Source: Psychrobacter aquaticus CMS 56
GTDB lineage: Bacteria; Pseudomonadota; Gammaproteobacteria; Pseudomonadales; Moraxellaceae
Direction: 5' to 3'
Assembly: GCF_000471625.1 (NCBI RefSeq)
Contig: NZ_AUSW01000034.1
Location: 186,001-250,000 of the forward strand
DNA: 64,000 bases
Positions 17,837 to 27,398 of this stretch are shown piece by piece; the stretch's first letter is position 1, and each line of letters begins with the position of its first letter. Position numbers and translations under genes: made by a program. The notes under the pieces are model-generated. The model had not been told where the DNA came from. It saw nothing but the letters and a program-made list of their open reading frames with translations, and did not search any database.

Positions 17837-20800
17837 ATGACTCTATCTACCGTAACACTGTCTAATCGTTCTTCATTGTGTACAGCGAAGATTTCTGCGC
17901 TGTCATTGGCAATGTTGCTTATGCAATCAAATATGGCATTTGCTGCGCCTGATTCACTTGTACAACTCATCAACAACACGGCGCAAGCCAGCTACAATAT
18001 CAACAATCAAGCCGAGATGACGATTAGTACGGCCTCAAACCCTGTACAGGTCAAAGTCTCTACCCTTCCTGAATATGGTATCAGCTTAACTCAGCAACCA
18101 TTACTCACTGTCATGCCTAACGCTTTGGTAAAGTGGGTCAATGTTCTAAATAATACCAGCTATAGCGATCAGACTGTTGAGCTGACGTTAGATGTATCGC
18201 CAACTCTTTCTAACCTAAAAGTTTATCAAGATCTTAATAAAAACGGCATCATTGATAGCGCTGATACTGAAGTTATTTTTGACAACTTAAGTGCTCAAAT
18301 CAAGCTTGGGCATAGCGAAAGCATTCAATTTATTGTGCAAGCTCTGTCAGATGCTAACGGCAAGAGTGGCGATACTGCTAGCATTAAGATTGGTGCGGTC
18401 GTGTTAGAAGATCCGTCTGTATCAGCCGCTAATGCTACTAACAACCTGCTTATCGTTGCGCCTGATATAAAATTCACTACCCCTAACTTTGACGAAAACA
18501 AAAATACCTCGCAAATCGATGAAAACGTCTATATCGACGCCAGCTACGCGCAGTGTAATGTCCAATTAGACAAACCAGATCAAGTATGGGTCACGATCAC
18601 TTCTTTATTGACGGGTGACAAATACTCATTGAAAGCGATTGAGACAGGTAATAGTACTGGCAAATATCAGTTGTCTGCACCGACTCAAAACAATGCCAAT
18701 GCGATCAATGATAAGCTCATTCAGACATTGGCAAACGATACGTTAACTGCCGGCTTGGACGCTTGTATTGCTCCTTCTGTCGGCACTGGTGCCGATCAGT
18801 TACCGAGCGATGGCGACTTTACGATACGTATCGATGGTTTAAATACACAAATCAATATCGTCAATGATAATCCAAGCCTAGTTGTTACCAAAGAAAGTGA
18901 AGTTAAAAGTGCCGAGCTTGGTGATTACGTCAGCTACACCATCAATGTGACCAATAGTGGTAACTCTACAGCTTATGATGTACAGCTAAAAGATACCTTA
19001 CCTCGTGGTTTTGATTATGTTGATGGTAGCGTGCGCGTTAACCAAACTGCTGATATCGACATCAATAAAGTACAAACCACTGAATTTAAGACCGATGGCA
19101 AATATCAGGTGTTAAGCCTAGGTAACATGGCAAATGGCGAAACCAAAAAAATCACTTATCGGGTGTTGGTCGGTGCCTCCTCGTTGGGCGGCGATGGTAT
19201 CAATCGTGCCACTGCAGTTGCTAATAATGAGCAAGGTCAAAGCGTGGTATCAAGAGAAGCACAGTGGAAGATTGACGTAGAGCGCGGCGTTATGAATACC
19301 GATGGTATCATTGTTGGTAAGGTCTATCATGATATCAACCGTGATGGCATCCAACAAAAAGACGATGGCGAGTTTGGTGTTGCAGGCGTACGTATCTATA
19401 TGGAAAACGGTAGCTTTATCGTGACCGATCCTGAAGGCAAGTATAACTTTTATGGCGTTAGCGCCAAAACTCACGTCTTAAAAGTCGACCGCACTACTAT
19501 CCCTAACGCAACTGAAATGGTCACTCAAAGTAACCGTAATGCTGGGGAAGCTGGCAGCCGTTTCGTCGACTTAAAGTATGGGGAATTGCACCGTGCTGAT
19601 TTTGGTATTGTTGGCGGTATAGGTGATAGTACTGACCGCTTGAATACAGAACTAGTCGCTCGTAGCAAATCGGTGAGCGCTAAGAACAATACCCTTGAGC
19701 AAGCCATAAAAACAGAGCTAGCTTTAGACCCTGACTACGATCGCGACGATGCTGATAACATTGAAGCCAGTGGCTGTAACATCAATGGTGATTTGGATTT
19801 GGGCAATAACTGTGATTCCGCTATCGTCAATAAGATGGTCAATCCAGTGGCCAATCGTGTCAATATGACGGTGACCACTGTTGCGCCGCCAGTAGAAAAA
19901 GAGCTCGAAGAATACTTAAAAAAAGTGGCTAACAACGATGTCGACTTTATTAATCTAGGTGAAGGTCAGCAGCTTAGCACTTACAAACAGATGGTACAGG
20001 TGCAAGCCCCTCTTGGCTCAATATTTACTTTATACGCCAATGGTAAAGCGGTATCAGAGCAAAAAATCGGAAAAACCGCTGAACAAGAAAAGCAAAATGT
20101 GACTGCTTTTGATTATTACGCGGTTGATCTACAGCGTGGCAATAACACTTTGCGTGGTGTCGCGACCGATATCAATGGCAAGGTCATCTCTGAGCAGACT
20201 ATTAACGTATTGACGCCAGACAGTTTGCAAGCAATTGATTATCGTACCCAAGCGCAGCTAATACCAGCCGACGGCATTAGCCAGTATCAAGTCGTTATTA
20301 GCCTAAAAGATCGTGATGGGCGCCCTTATATCGCTTCAACACCAATCACTATCGATACCAATATTGGCCGTATAAATCTTGATGATGGCAGTAAAGATCA
20401 AGCTGGTACGCAAGTTATTGTTTCTGGTGGTGAGCTACTTATTCCGGTCACTGCCTCAAGCGTACCAGGTAAAGGTGAGATGGTCATCGACACAGGTAGC
20501 AGCAAGCAAGTCATCCTTTTACAGTTCACTGCTCAACTGCGTCCACTTATCGCCGTTGGTATCGTTGAAGGCTCTATTTCTCTCAAGGACTTTGATGGCG
20601 GTAGCATTACTGATGCTCAAGGTGCATTCGAGCAAGAACTCAATGATTTTGCTGGCAACGATGACCATGCTGCCTCTGGTCGTGCCGCTATGTTCCTCAA
20701 AGGCAAGGTACGCGGCGACTATCTGCTGACCTTGGCTTATGACAGTGATAAAAAAGGCGAGCGTCTGTTCCGTGATATCGAACCTGGCGAGTATTACCCT

Positions 20801-23164
20801 GTATACGGCGACTCATCAGCCAAAGGCTTCGATGCGCAATCTACCAGTAAGCTTTATGTGCGCCTAGACAAAGGTCGCTCATTCGCAATGTATGGCGATC
20901 TAAAAACGCAAGTTGATAATGATGAAGGCATCAAACTTGGCCGATATAATCGTACGTTAACTGGTATAAAAGCCCAGTTTGAGGACAGCAATACTCGCGT
21001 TACTGCCTTTGTCGCAGAAACCAGTACTAGCCAGCGTGTCAATGAGGCTCGTGGTTTAGGTATCTCAGGCCCCTATCCACTGGCTGAAAACTTTGATGCG
21101 GTATTAGAAAACTCAGAAATTATTGAGGTAATTACCCGTGATGCAAACAATCCTGGGTTGATTATCAGTCGCGAGACGCTTACTCGCTTTGCGGACTATG
21201 AGATTGATCCTATTAGCCGCAGCTTATTTTTGAAAGCGCCTATTGCCAGTCAGGACATCGATGGCAACCCTATTTATCTACGTGTCACTGTAGAAGTAGA
21301 CGAAGGCGGTGAAGAGTATTTGGTCGGCGGTATTGCAGCCAAACAACAACTGACTGATAAAATCGCGATTGGCGGCAGCTACATTAATAGTGATGACCCA
21401 CTTAACAAAGAAGAGTTGTCCAGTGTAAACAGCGTCATCAAATTCAATGAGCAGCTCAAACTGGTTGCAGAATATGCGATGAATAAAGCTGAAAATCCAA
21501 ATTTTCAGCCAAGCAATCAAATCAATACGACAGAATTAGAAGGTAATGATGCTAAAGGCAATGCCTTACGTATCGAGCTTGATTTTGATAATAAGAAAAA
21601 CACGCGCGCCAAAGCTTACTATAAAGACACTGATGAAGGCTTCGTTACTGGCGCATCGCCGCAAACTGCTGGTCGTGAAGAATCTGGCGTTGAGGTTACT
21701 CACATAATTAATGATAAAAAGACGGCATTAAAACTGGAAGGCGTACGTACCAAAGATCATACAACTGAAGCCAGCCGTCAAGGTATCTTAGCCAGCGTTG
21801 AACAGCGTTTAAGTACCAATATTATTGGCGAGATTGGCGTGCGTTATTATAAGCAAGACGCGACGGCTGCCTCACGTAATACTCAAGCGGCAACAGACGT
21901 CGTGGATATTACAGATGACACTATTTTTAATGATGACATCATCAATCAATCGGCACTCAACAGTGTGAATGATGCTGAAAAAGACATCGAAGGTATCACT
22001 GCCCGCGCTCGTATCACCGCACGCTTGCCAAAGTTAAATAACTCTTTGGTATTTGCAGAGTATGAACAAGATATTGACAACAGTGATCGCAATGCCACCT
22101 CTATCGGCGGTGAGACCTCTTTGGGCAGTTTGGGTCGATTATATGCGCGTCATGATTTGATCAATAGCCTATCTGGTAGTTATGGTCTCGATGATACTGA
22201 GGAGCGTCAACGTACGGTATTTGGTTTTGATGCCAACTACATGAAAGACGGTAAAGTCTATAGCGAATATCGTATGCGTGATGCCATTAGCGCCCGCGAA
22301 GCTGAAGCTGCTATCGGTCTAAAAAATAAATGGTATGTCCAGCAAGGCCTAACGATAAATACTTTGTTTGAGCGTGTTGAATCATTAGAAGGCGATACCG
22401 AGAACACCGCCACAGCAGCTGGCATTGGCGTTGAGTATCTTGCAAAAGAAGACTATAAAGCCTCTGCGCGTCTTGAAAAACGTTGGGGTGAAACCAGCGA
22501 TACGTTACTAGGTAGTGCTGGTATTGCTTATCGCTATACCGATGAAGTCACTTTGCTGGCAAAAGACATTTACTCGCAAGTTGCCTATAATGATGGCGAT
22601 CGCACGATCAATCGCTTTCAACTTGGTGCTGCTTACCGTGATTATGATAGTAACCAGTTGGATATGTTGGCAAAGCTTGAGTACCGCTTAGATGACAACA
22701 ACACAGGCGATGACGTTTACCAAAAAGACACGGTCATTTGGTCATTAAATGGCAACTATCACCCAACACGCCCGCTGACCTTGTCTGGTCACTACGCTGG
22801 TAAGTACACGCAGTTTGATGCCGACAATATCAGTAGCGACAATACCGCTCATGCGCTTTATGGACGCGGTCTTTATGACATCAGCGAACGCTGGGATATC
22901 GGTTTGCAAGCGGGTACTTATTGGAACAAGCAAGCAAATGACATGTCTTATATGCTGGGCGCTGAAGTCGGTTATAGCCCGATGACCAACCTTTGGTTAT
23001 CACTAGGTTATAACTTTATGGGCTTTGAAGACGAAGACATCGCCTATGATGACACCACACAACAAGGTGCTTATTTTAGACTACGTTTCAAATTTGACGA
23101 AGACTTATTCAAGCGTGAAGATCCTAGCAAAAACCAGCGTCTGCCCACTGCTTCTGAATTATAA
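17837..23164 (+). CDS. Giant DUF11/SdrD-B/Ig-like protein with C-terminal outer-membrane barrel
   Basis: About 1775 aa; ATG 17837 is preferred over TTG 17813 because GGATAAG lies about 7 bases before it. Signal peptide ends near MAFA-APD (about 44). Modules: N-terminal repeat shared with the 696-aa protein; DUF11 at about 345-470 (YVSYTINVTNSGNSTAYDV); SdrD-B-like at about 490-560 (IVGKVYHDINRDGIQQKDDG, with a Ca-loop-like DxNxDG); a VDFINLGEGQQL-type linker near 690-720; a Big-1/invasin-like Ig segment at about 796-910. The remaining ~860 residues alternate short amphipathic strands with acidic turns (FRDIEPGEYYPVYGD, RLYARHDLINSLSGSYGLDD, LWLSLGYNFMGFEDED), as in a large outer-membrane beta-barrel. 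The last strand (GAYFRLRFKF) is followed by a 17-residue tail instead of ending in Phe. Likely located in the outer membrane; function unknown. Export or display of the neighbouring DUF11 proteins is inference. Confidence 0.75.
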   Translation: MTLSTVTLSNRSSLCTAKISALSLAMLLMQSNMAFAAPDSLVQLINNTAQASYNINNQAEMTISTASNPVQVKVSTLPEYGISLTQQPLLTVMPNALVKWVNVLNNTSYSDQTVELTLDVSPTLSNLKVYQDLNKNGIIDSADTEVIFDNLSAQIKLGHSESIQFIVQALSDANGKSGDTASIKIGAVVLEDPSVSAANATNNLLIVAPDIKFTTPNFDENKNTSQIDENVYIDASYAQCNVQLDKPDQVWVTITSLLTGDKYSLKAIETGNSTGKYQLSAPTQNNANAINDKLIQTLANDTLTAGLDACIAPSVGTGADQLPSDGDFTIRIDGLNTQINIVNDNPSLVVTKESEVKSAELGDYVSYTINVTNSGNSTAYDVQLKDTLPRGFDYVDGSVRVNQTADIDINKVQTTEFKTDGKYQVLSLGNMANGETKKITYRVLVGASSLGGDGINRATAVANNEQGQSVVSREAQWKIDVERGVMNTDGIIVGKVYHDINRDGIQQKDDGEFGVAGVRIYMENGSFIVTDPEGKYNFYGVSAKTHVLKVDRTTIPNATEMVTQSNRNAGEAGSRFVDLKYGELHRADFGIVGGIGDSTDRLNTELVARSKSVSAKNNTLEQAIKTELALDPDYDRDDADNIEASGCNINGDLDLGNNCDSAIVNKMVNPVANRVNMTVTTVAPPVEKELEEYLKKVANNDVDFINLGEGQQLSTYKQMVQVQAPLGSIFTLYANGKAVSEQKIGKTAEQEKQNVTAFDYYAVDLQRGNNTLRGVATDINGKVISEQTINVLTPDSLQAIDYRTQAQLIPADGISQYQVVISLKDRDGRPYIASTPITIDTNIGRINLDDGSKDQAGTQVIVSGGELLIPVTASSVPGKGEMVIDTGSSKQVILLQFTAQLRPLIAVGIVEGSISLKDFDGGSITDAQGAFEQELNDFAGNDDHAASGRAAMFLKGKVRGDYLLTLAYDSDKKGERLFRDIEPGEYYPVYGDSSAKGFDAQSTSKLYVRLDKGRSFAMYGDLKTQVDNDEGIKLGRYNRTLTGIKAQFEDSNTRVTAFVAETSTSQRVNEARGLGISGPYPLAENFDAVLENSEIIEVITRDANNPGLIISRETLTRFADYEIDPISRSLFLKAPIASQDIDGNPIYLRVTVEVDEGGEEYLVGGIAAKQQLTDKIAIGGSYINSDDPLNKEELSSVNSVIKFNEQLKLVAEYAMNKAENPNFQPSNQINTTELEGNDAKGNALRIELDFDNKKNTRAKAYYKDTDEGFVTGASPQTAGREESGVEVTHIINDKKTALKLEGVRTKDHTTEASRQGILASVEQRLSTNIIGEIGVRYYKQDATAASRNTQAATDVVDITDDTIFNDDIINQSALNSVNDAEKDIEGITARARITARLPKLNNSLVFAEYEQDIDNSDRNATSIGGETSLGSLGRLYARHDLINSLSGSYGLDDTEERQRTVFGFDANYMKDGKVYSEYRMRDAISAREAEAAIGLKNKWYVQQGLTINTLFERVESLEGDTENTATAAGIGVEYLAKEDYKASARLEKRWGETSDTLLGSAGIAYRYTDEVTLLAKDIYSQVAYNDGDRTINRFQLGAAYRDYDSNQLDMLAKLEYRLDDNNTGDDVYQKDTVIWSLNGNYHPTRPLTLSGHYAGKYTQFDADNISSDNTAHALYGRGLYDISERWDIGLQAGTYWNKQANDMSYMLGAEVGYSPMTNLWLSLGYNFMGFEDEDIAYDDTTQQGAYFRLRFKFDEDLFKREDPSKNQRLPTASEL

Positions 23165-23325
23165 CTGATATGTATGGTTCTGCTATTATCTTATGACAGC
23201 GAGAGCAGTATTGCGCTGTTAATGACGTCAAACGCAAACGGCAAATACAGTTCGATAAGCAATGAAGTCAAGTGTGAAAGTGCCAAGCATTGATGCCAAT
23301 CCGTTCAACACAAGGTTTTTGCTTT

Positions 23326-24105
23326 ATGTCTAATTCTGCGACCAAAATAAACGTTTGTAAACAAGCTACCTATATCCTGTTATCAGCCGCTTTATTTCTG
23401 ACCATCACGTTGTCCGCTTCTGCGTCGAGCCATCATACTCTTAAAGAGTCGACTTTAAAGAATGATGTCTCTCGTTGCGTTAATGCTATTCAAACACAGT
23501 CTAACCATCCCAAATATCAAAGCACACGCCAACGCGCCATGATGTGTATGTTGACAGAGTTACAGACTTATCAACAAAAAAGCATGACAGCACGTCAACA
23601 GTACTTTGCTTACAAAGCTCAAGCTTGGCTTAATTATGCCATTCATCAAGACAGCATGAATAGTCGCTCCTCTGCGGGTTTGCAAGCAGCACAAAATGCA
23701 GAGACTATTTTGGCAGCGTTAAAAAACGGTACGGAGAGAGACTTGAGTCTCATTCAAGACATACCCTCGAACTCTGCTCTAATGCGACCTGATCTATGGG
23801 CAACCTTAAGCGCTCTTAAAGAAAGTGACGGGATAACATCAGCACCGCGTGAGTTAGCCTTTAGCGAAGTTGCCCTCATTTGGGCAGCTACTAATCAATG
23901 TGAGCGTGGCTGGCGTGAGTCAGGCAGTCATTTTCGCATGGCAGATCGCTGGCTGGAGCAAGCACGTGAGGCTTATGTCAATGCGCATGATTCGTCAGCT
24001 AACATCGCTTTAGAAGACCTTATCGTCAGCTATTATGAGCAATATGCCCCTTTAGATGCGAGCGAGGATGTTTGCCACGGACAGGTATTAACACCGATCC
24101 ATTAA
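23326..24105 (+). CDS. Predicted periplasmic helical protein of the surface-protein locus
   Basis: About 259 aa. ATG 23326 is preferred to the upstream TTG/ATG at 23290-23293 because CAAGG lies 10 bases before it and a signal peptide then starts at once (hydrophobic core to SASASSHH). The mature protein is predominantly alpha-helical with repeated Ala/Gln-rich amphipathic helices (ARQQYFAYKAQAWLNYA, AGLQAAQNAETILAAL, RWLEQAREAYVNAH), resembling tetratricopeptide-like scaffolds. Four Cys are spread over the mature chain. I do not recognise a characterised family. As the last gene of the run before a strong terminator, it may be a periplasmic partner or assembly factor for the large barrel protein. 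Confidence 0.65.
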   Translation: MSNSATKINVCKQATYILLSAALFLTITLSASASSHHTLKESTLKNDVSRCVNAIQTQSNHPKYQSTRQRAMMCMLTELQTYQQKSMTARQQYFAYKAQAWLNYAIHQDSMNSRSSAGLQAAQNAETILAALKNGTERDLSLIQDIPSNSALMRPDLWATLSALKESDGITSAPRELAFSEVALIWAATNQCERGWRESGSHFRMADRWLEQAREAYVNAHDSSANIALEDLIVSYYEQYAPLDASEDVCHGQVLTPIH

Positions 24106-24125
24106 AATGATTCATTAAGACAACC

Positions 24126-24157
24126 AAAAAAAGGCCGACATACAATGTCGGCCTTTT
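24126..24157. terminator. Bidirectional terminator closing the surface locus and a tetR gene
   Basis: Perfect stem AAGGCCGACAT / ATGTCGGCCTT (24131-24141 with 24045+100 to 24155), 3-base loop, A's on one side and T's on the other. It serves the convergent genes ending at 24105 and 24191. Confidence 0.9.
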
Positions 24158-24190
24158 ATATAGTTAATCAATACTCTTAGCCAACTTAAA

Positions 24191-24886
24191 TTAGCGATTT
24201 TTACGCGGTAGCTTTTCTGGCAAATAGCAACGCAAATACGCGATAAAAGCGGTATTCGCTTCTTGAATATATTCATTGGTAATAGTTTGATGGCGACGAT
24301 AAGACAATGTGAATATAGCATTGATGATACTATAAGCAATTAATAATGTGTCTTGGATATCTTCAAAATTCGGCATCTCATAGCGTTCTGATAAACGCTT
24401 ATAAACCAAGTCAACGATTTGATGATCGACATCTTCTCCAAAGCTATCACCTTCAAATTCAGGCGTGTTGGTATCGTAAATAAGCTTGGCTTTGGTTTCG
24501 TCATTATGAAATATGGTTACACATTGATCGATAAGTGCGGTTAGATACCCTTGCCATCTGTCATAATTACCAACATCAACTGTTTCTACCATCTCTAATA
24601 TTTCAATAGCGTTCAAAAAGCGCAGGGCTAAGAATATTGCTTCGATATTAGGGAAAAAATGATAAGCAGAAGCTCTTGGAATACCCGCTTCTTCACAGAC
24701 AGCAGCCAATGTAATATCATTAATAGCATGTGTTTCACTCAGTTTTTTGGCACCAGCCAAAAGTTTCTGACGACGCGCACGGCCTTGTTGGCTGGTAAAT
24801 TTAAACTTATTGGGTACAAGCTTTTTTGCCAGTTCCGAGTCTACCAACACATCTTCGATTTTTTCGTCTTTATTTTCGCTCATCAT
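24191..24886 (-). CDS. TetR/AcrR-family transcriptional regulator
   Basis: About 231 aa from the double ATG at 24886/24883 (AAGAG just upstream); an in-frame TTG at 24949 would add 21 unlikely residues. The N-terminal third carries a TetR-type HTH, with ITLAAVCEEAGIPRASAYHFFPNIEAIFLAL at about 56-88. The rest is helical and ligand-binding in style. An N-terminal ~30-residue acidic/basic stretch precedes the HTH. Target genes are not evident; it converges on the surface-protein locus and is followed upstream by an isolated hydrolase gene. Confidence 0.85.
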   Translation of the reverse strand: MMSENKDEKIEDVLVDSELAKKLVPNKFKFTSQQGRARRQKLLAGAKKLSETHAINDITLAAVCEEAGIPRASAYHFFPNIEAIFLALRFLNAIEILEMVETVDVGNYDRWQGYLTALIDQCVTIFHNDETKAKLIYDTNTPEFEGDSFGEDVDHQIVDLVYKRLSERYEMPNFEDIQDTLLIAYSIINAIFTLSYRRHQTITNEYIQEANTAFIAYLRCYLPEKLPRKNR

Positions 24887-25119
24887 AAGTCTCTTAATAT
24901 TACACCCTATTTTATAGATACAATCTTCATTGGATAATATGTGTCCCAAGTTGAAGGATTACTTTCTATTAGCTTATAACGTAGAGCCGATACTAGCACT
25001 ATTTAAGCTAACGGAAAGGCATCATAAACGCTTGTACACTAGCAAGCAAGGGAGATGAATGGATTAAAATAATGTATGGGTCAACAATTTGACAGAATTG
25101 ACCATGCAATGTGATAAAT

Positions 25120-26148
25120 TTAATCGTTAAGTTTAATTTTCGCTCTTATAATACCATGATCGGTGACTCTATCTGCATAATCCCACTTCAAATGGTCATT
25201 AAAATAGTCTACTCGTTCAACTTGACCGAGCGAAAATTTACTATCAGCCAAAAACTCTTCTGAAACAAACAATTGATCAATTACTTCTGGCATGCCTTGA
25301 TATATATGCGTATACGCCACATCTTTCATCCAGCCATAACGTGCTTGAATACGAGCAGCATCAAACAAAGCGACATCGCGCATGCCTTTATCATAGGTGA
25401 CTTCACCAGTCTCCGTCATCAATTGCGTGGTCACGCTACCGGTAACATCATTCATATCACCCAATAAGATCAATGGCTCACGAGTATGATGCAAACGCTC
25501 GATAATAGACATACGAATAGATGCCGCCTCTGACGCACGCATACATAAACTACGGAGCTTAGCACGAATTCTAATATTTGGATCGTCCATATCTTCTAAT
25601 AGATGACCGTTTTCATCACGCAAGAAAAAAGCACGTTTACTTTTGAGATGCGCGGTAATAATCGTTATTGGCTGGCCAAACACATTCACCCGTAATACTA
25701 AGGGCGGACGGTTAAAGCGTTGGTAAGGCCCAACATCAGGAATATCAATCACTGCCTTTGGCACGACTTCTTCCAACAAACTGCTCTCTAGTTGCTCAAA
25801 GCGACTAATAATACCGACAGCAGGTGTATTTTGTGCCCCTTTGCCTTGTGTATACGGACTCGCACTGTCATTGCTTGCCAATGGAATCACCACATGCTCA
25901 GGCTTAAATCCTAATGAGACAGCCAATGCTTCTAGCGCATTACTGTCCCACACTTCTTGTACTGCAATGATATCGGCATGTGCTTTGGCCAATAAATCAG
26001 TAATGCCGCGTAGCTTATGGTCATATTCTTCATTATTATAAGCGGGAGCATTTTCGTAATAGATGCGATTAGGATTAGCAAAATTCAGCAAATTCGCAGT
26101 CGCTATATAAAACTGCTTCTGACTACTATTATTGGCGTGGTTGACCAT
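25120..26148 (-). CDS. Endonuclease/exonuclease/phosphatase-family hydrolase
   Basis: 342 aa, metal-dependent phosphohydrolase of the EEP (DNase I-like) fold. Landmarks in order: N-terminal IATANLLNF; AVQEVWDS with the metal-binding Glu (about residue 65); ITAHLKSKRA (about 170); LLGDMNDVTGS carrying the Asp-x-Asn pair (about 225); C-terminal DHGIIRAKI with the catalytic His. All expected catalytic positions are present. There is no signal peptide, so it is probably cytoplasmic. Substrate could be a nucleic acid, phosphoester or phosphoinositide-like compound; the sequence does not decide. It stands alone, with a terminator upstream belonging to the next gene. Confidence 0.82.
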   Translation of the reverse strand: MVNHANNSSQKQFYIATANLLNFANPNRIYYENAPAYNNEEYDHKLRGITDLLAKAHADIIAVQEVWDSNALEALAVSLGFKPEHVVIPLASNDSASPYTQGKGAQNTPAVGIISRFEQLESSLLEEVVPKAVIDIPDVGPYQRFNRPPLVLRVNVFGQPITIITAHLKSKRAFFLRDENGHLLEDMDDPNIRIRAKLRSLCMRASEAASIRMSIIERLHHTREPLILLGDMNDVTGSVTTQLMTETGEVTYDKGMRDVALFDAARIQARYGWMKDVAYTHIYQGMPEVIDQLFVSEEFLADSKFSLGQVERVDYFNDHLKWDYADRVTDHGIIRAKIKLND

Positions 26149-26212
26149 AGATTACCTAGTATTATATTTGATGATGGGTTGCTAATCTTAAAACATAGTC
26201 ATAAATATAAAG

Positions 26213-26245
26213 CAAAAAAGCCTCCAAAGATATCTTCGGAAGCTT
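26213..26245 (-). terminator. Rho-independent terminator of the glycine-zipper gene
   Basis: On the minus strand an imperfect palindrome AAGCTTCCGAAGATATCT/TTGGAGGCTT (26245-26218) is followed by TTTTTTGC. It lies about 180 bases beyond the stop of the gene ending at 26427. Confidence 0.7.
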
Positions 26246-26426
26246 CAAAATAGCATATTTGTGACTCACTTTGTTCATCAAACTAGCCAGATCTACAATC
26301 AAGCTAAATTCAGTGACGAGATAGTAAGCTTCTGCATTGTTTACTTACTTAAATTAAATAGGCCATTAGTTGCACCTAATTAATTTGAGCCTATATACCA
26401 TTATTTTACTATATTTTAGCTTATTG

Positions 26427-27110
26427 TTATTTTGACACACGGTTCCATGCATCACGTGATGCACGGCGAGCATCATTCCACTCCATGCGTGACTCACCCT
26501 TCACTTCCTGCCATGAACGCTCTAGGTCTGCTTCGTGGTCTTCAAAACGAGCATCAGCGGGATAACGAGCACGGTTGGCATAACCTACTGCATAGGCTGG
26601 GTGCAAATCTCGGTCAAAATCATGACCTTCTCTGTAATAGTCAGCGTTTGCATGCTCTGCGCGCCAGTACGCTTCTTCATGTGTTGGATTCATTGCTTCA
26701 CCTGCTGCATGTCCTGCACTGCCACCAACGATAGCACCAATAGCACCACCAATTAGCGTACCTAATGGTCCTGCCATTGTACCGATAGCCGCGCCTGCTG
26801 CTGCACCGCCAATACCACCAATACCTGTACCTACTGGATGCGAACCTGGCTCACCTGTGATCATATCCGCGTTTAAATCGTCTTTTGTTTCGTCTGACAT
26901 GTGTTTTACTTCACTACGATCGATAGCATCGTGGTCATTTATAATGTTATCGTTATCATGTCTAGTAACTCGATTGCCGTTTATCATATGGTCGTTATCG
27001 GTTGCTCTACGTTCGTTGTCGTCAATTATACGCTCTCTATCACCTACTTCAAGGTAATCATCAGCAATTACACGGTTATCAGTGTCTGTAATACGGCCAT
27101 CGTTATTCAT
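26427..27110 (-). CDS. Glycine-zipper protein with Asp/Asn/Arg-rich N-terminus
   Basis: 227 aa, no signal peptide. Residues 1-70 are a highly polar repetitive stretch (NNDGRITDTDNRVIADD, RERIIDDNERRATDNDH), probably disordered. Residues 94-137 form a glycine zipper (GTGIGGIGGAAAGAAIGTMA and GGAIGAIVGGSAGHAAGE), a pattern that packs membrane-inserting helices. The C-terminal ~85 residues are rich in Tyr/Trp/Arg/Asp (EEAYWRAEHANADYYREG, SWQEVKGESRMEWNDARRA). AAGGATAA precedes the ATG. Similar zipper-bearing stress proteins occur in related bacteria, but I assign no function. Confidence 0.7.
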   Translation of the reverse strand: MNNDGRITDTDNRVIADDYLEVGDRERIIDDNERRATDNDHMINGNRVTRHDNDNIINDHDAIDRSEVKHMSDETKDDLNADMITGEPGSHPVGTGIGGIGGAAAGAAIGTMAGPLGTLIGGAIGAIVGGSAGHAAGEAMNPTHEEAYWRAEHANADYYREGHDFDRDLHPAYAVGYANRARYPADARFEDHEADLERSWQEVKGESRMEWNDARRASRDAWNRVSK

Positions 27111-27398
27111 AATATTATCCTTAAATGCATTGTTATATATTAGAGTTATTAAGTGCTAATTTATTAAGTAATAAAGTATATTAAATAATAAAAAATCAGC
27201 AATGTTGCTTGATTCGTCTAAAGTATAAGAATTTATAGGTGCAGACAGATAGAACGATTATGTAAACTGTGTCCGAATTACGAGTGTCTTACGTTACAGC
27301 CTGTATCTTGAAAATCCTTTTGTATGGCAGTCACCCTCTTTAAGTAATGATTGATTAAGCTGTTACTAAACTTGAATGACATGACTCAATATTTATAT

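Noticed and set aside
20379..20729. 116-codon plus-strand ORF inside the giant barrel gene
   Set aside because: Lies in another frame of a continuous 5.3-kb coding sequence, with no independent signal.
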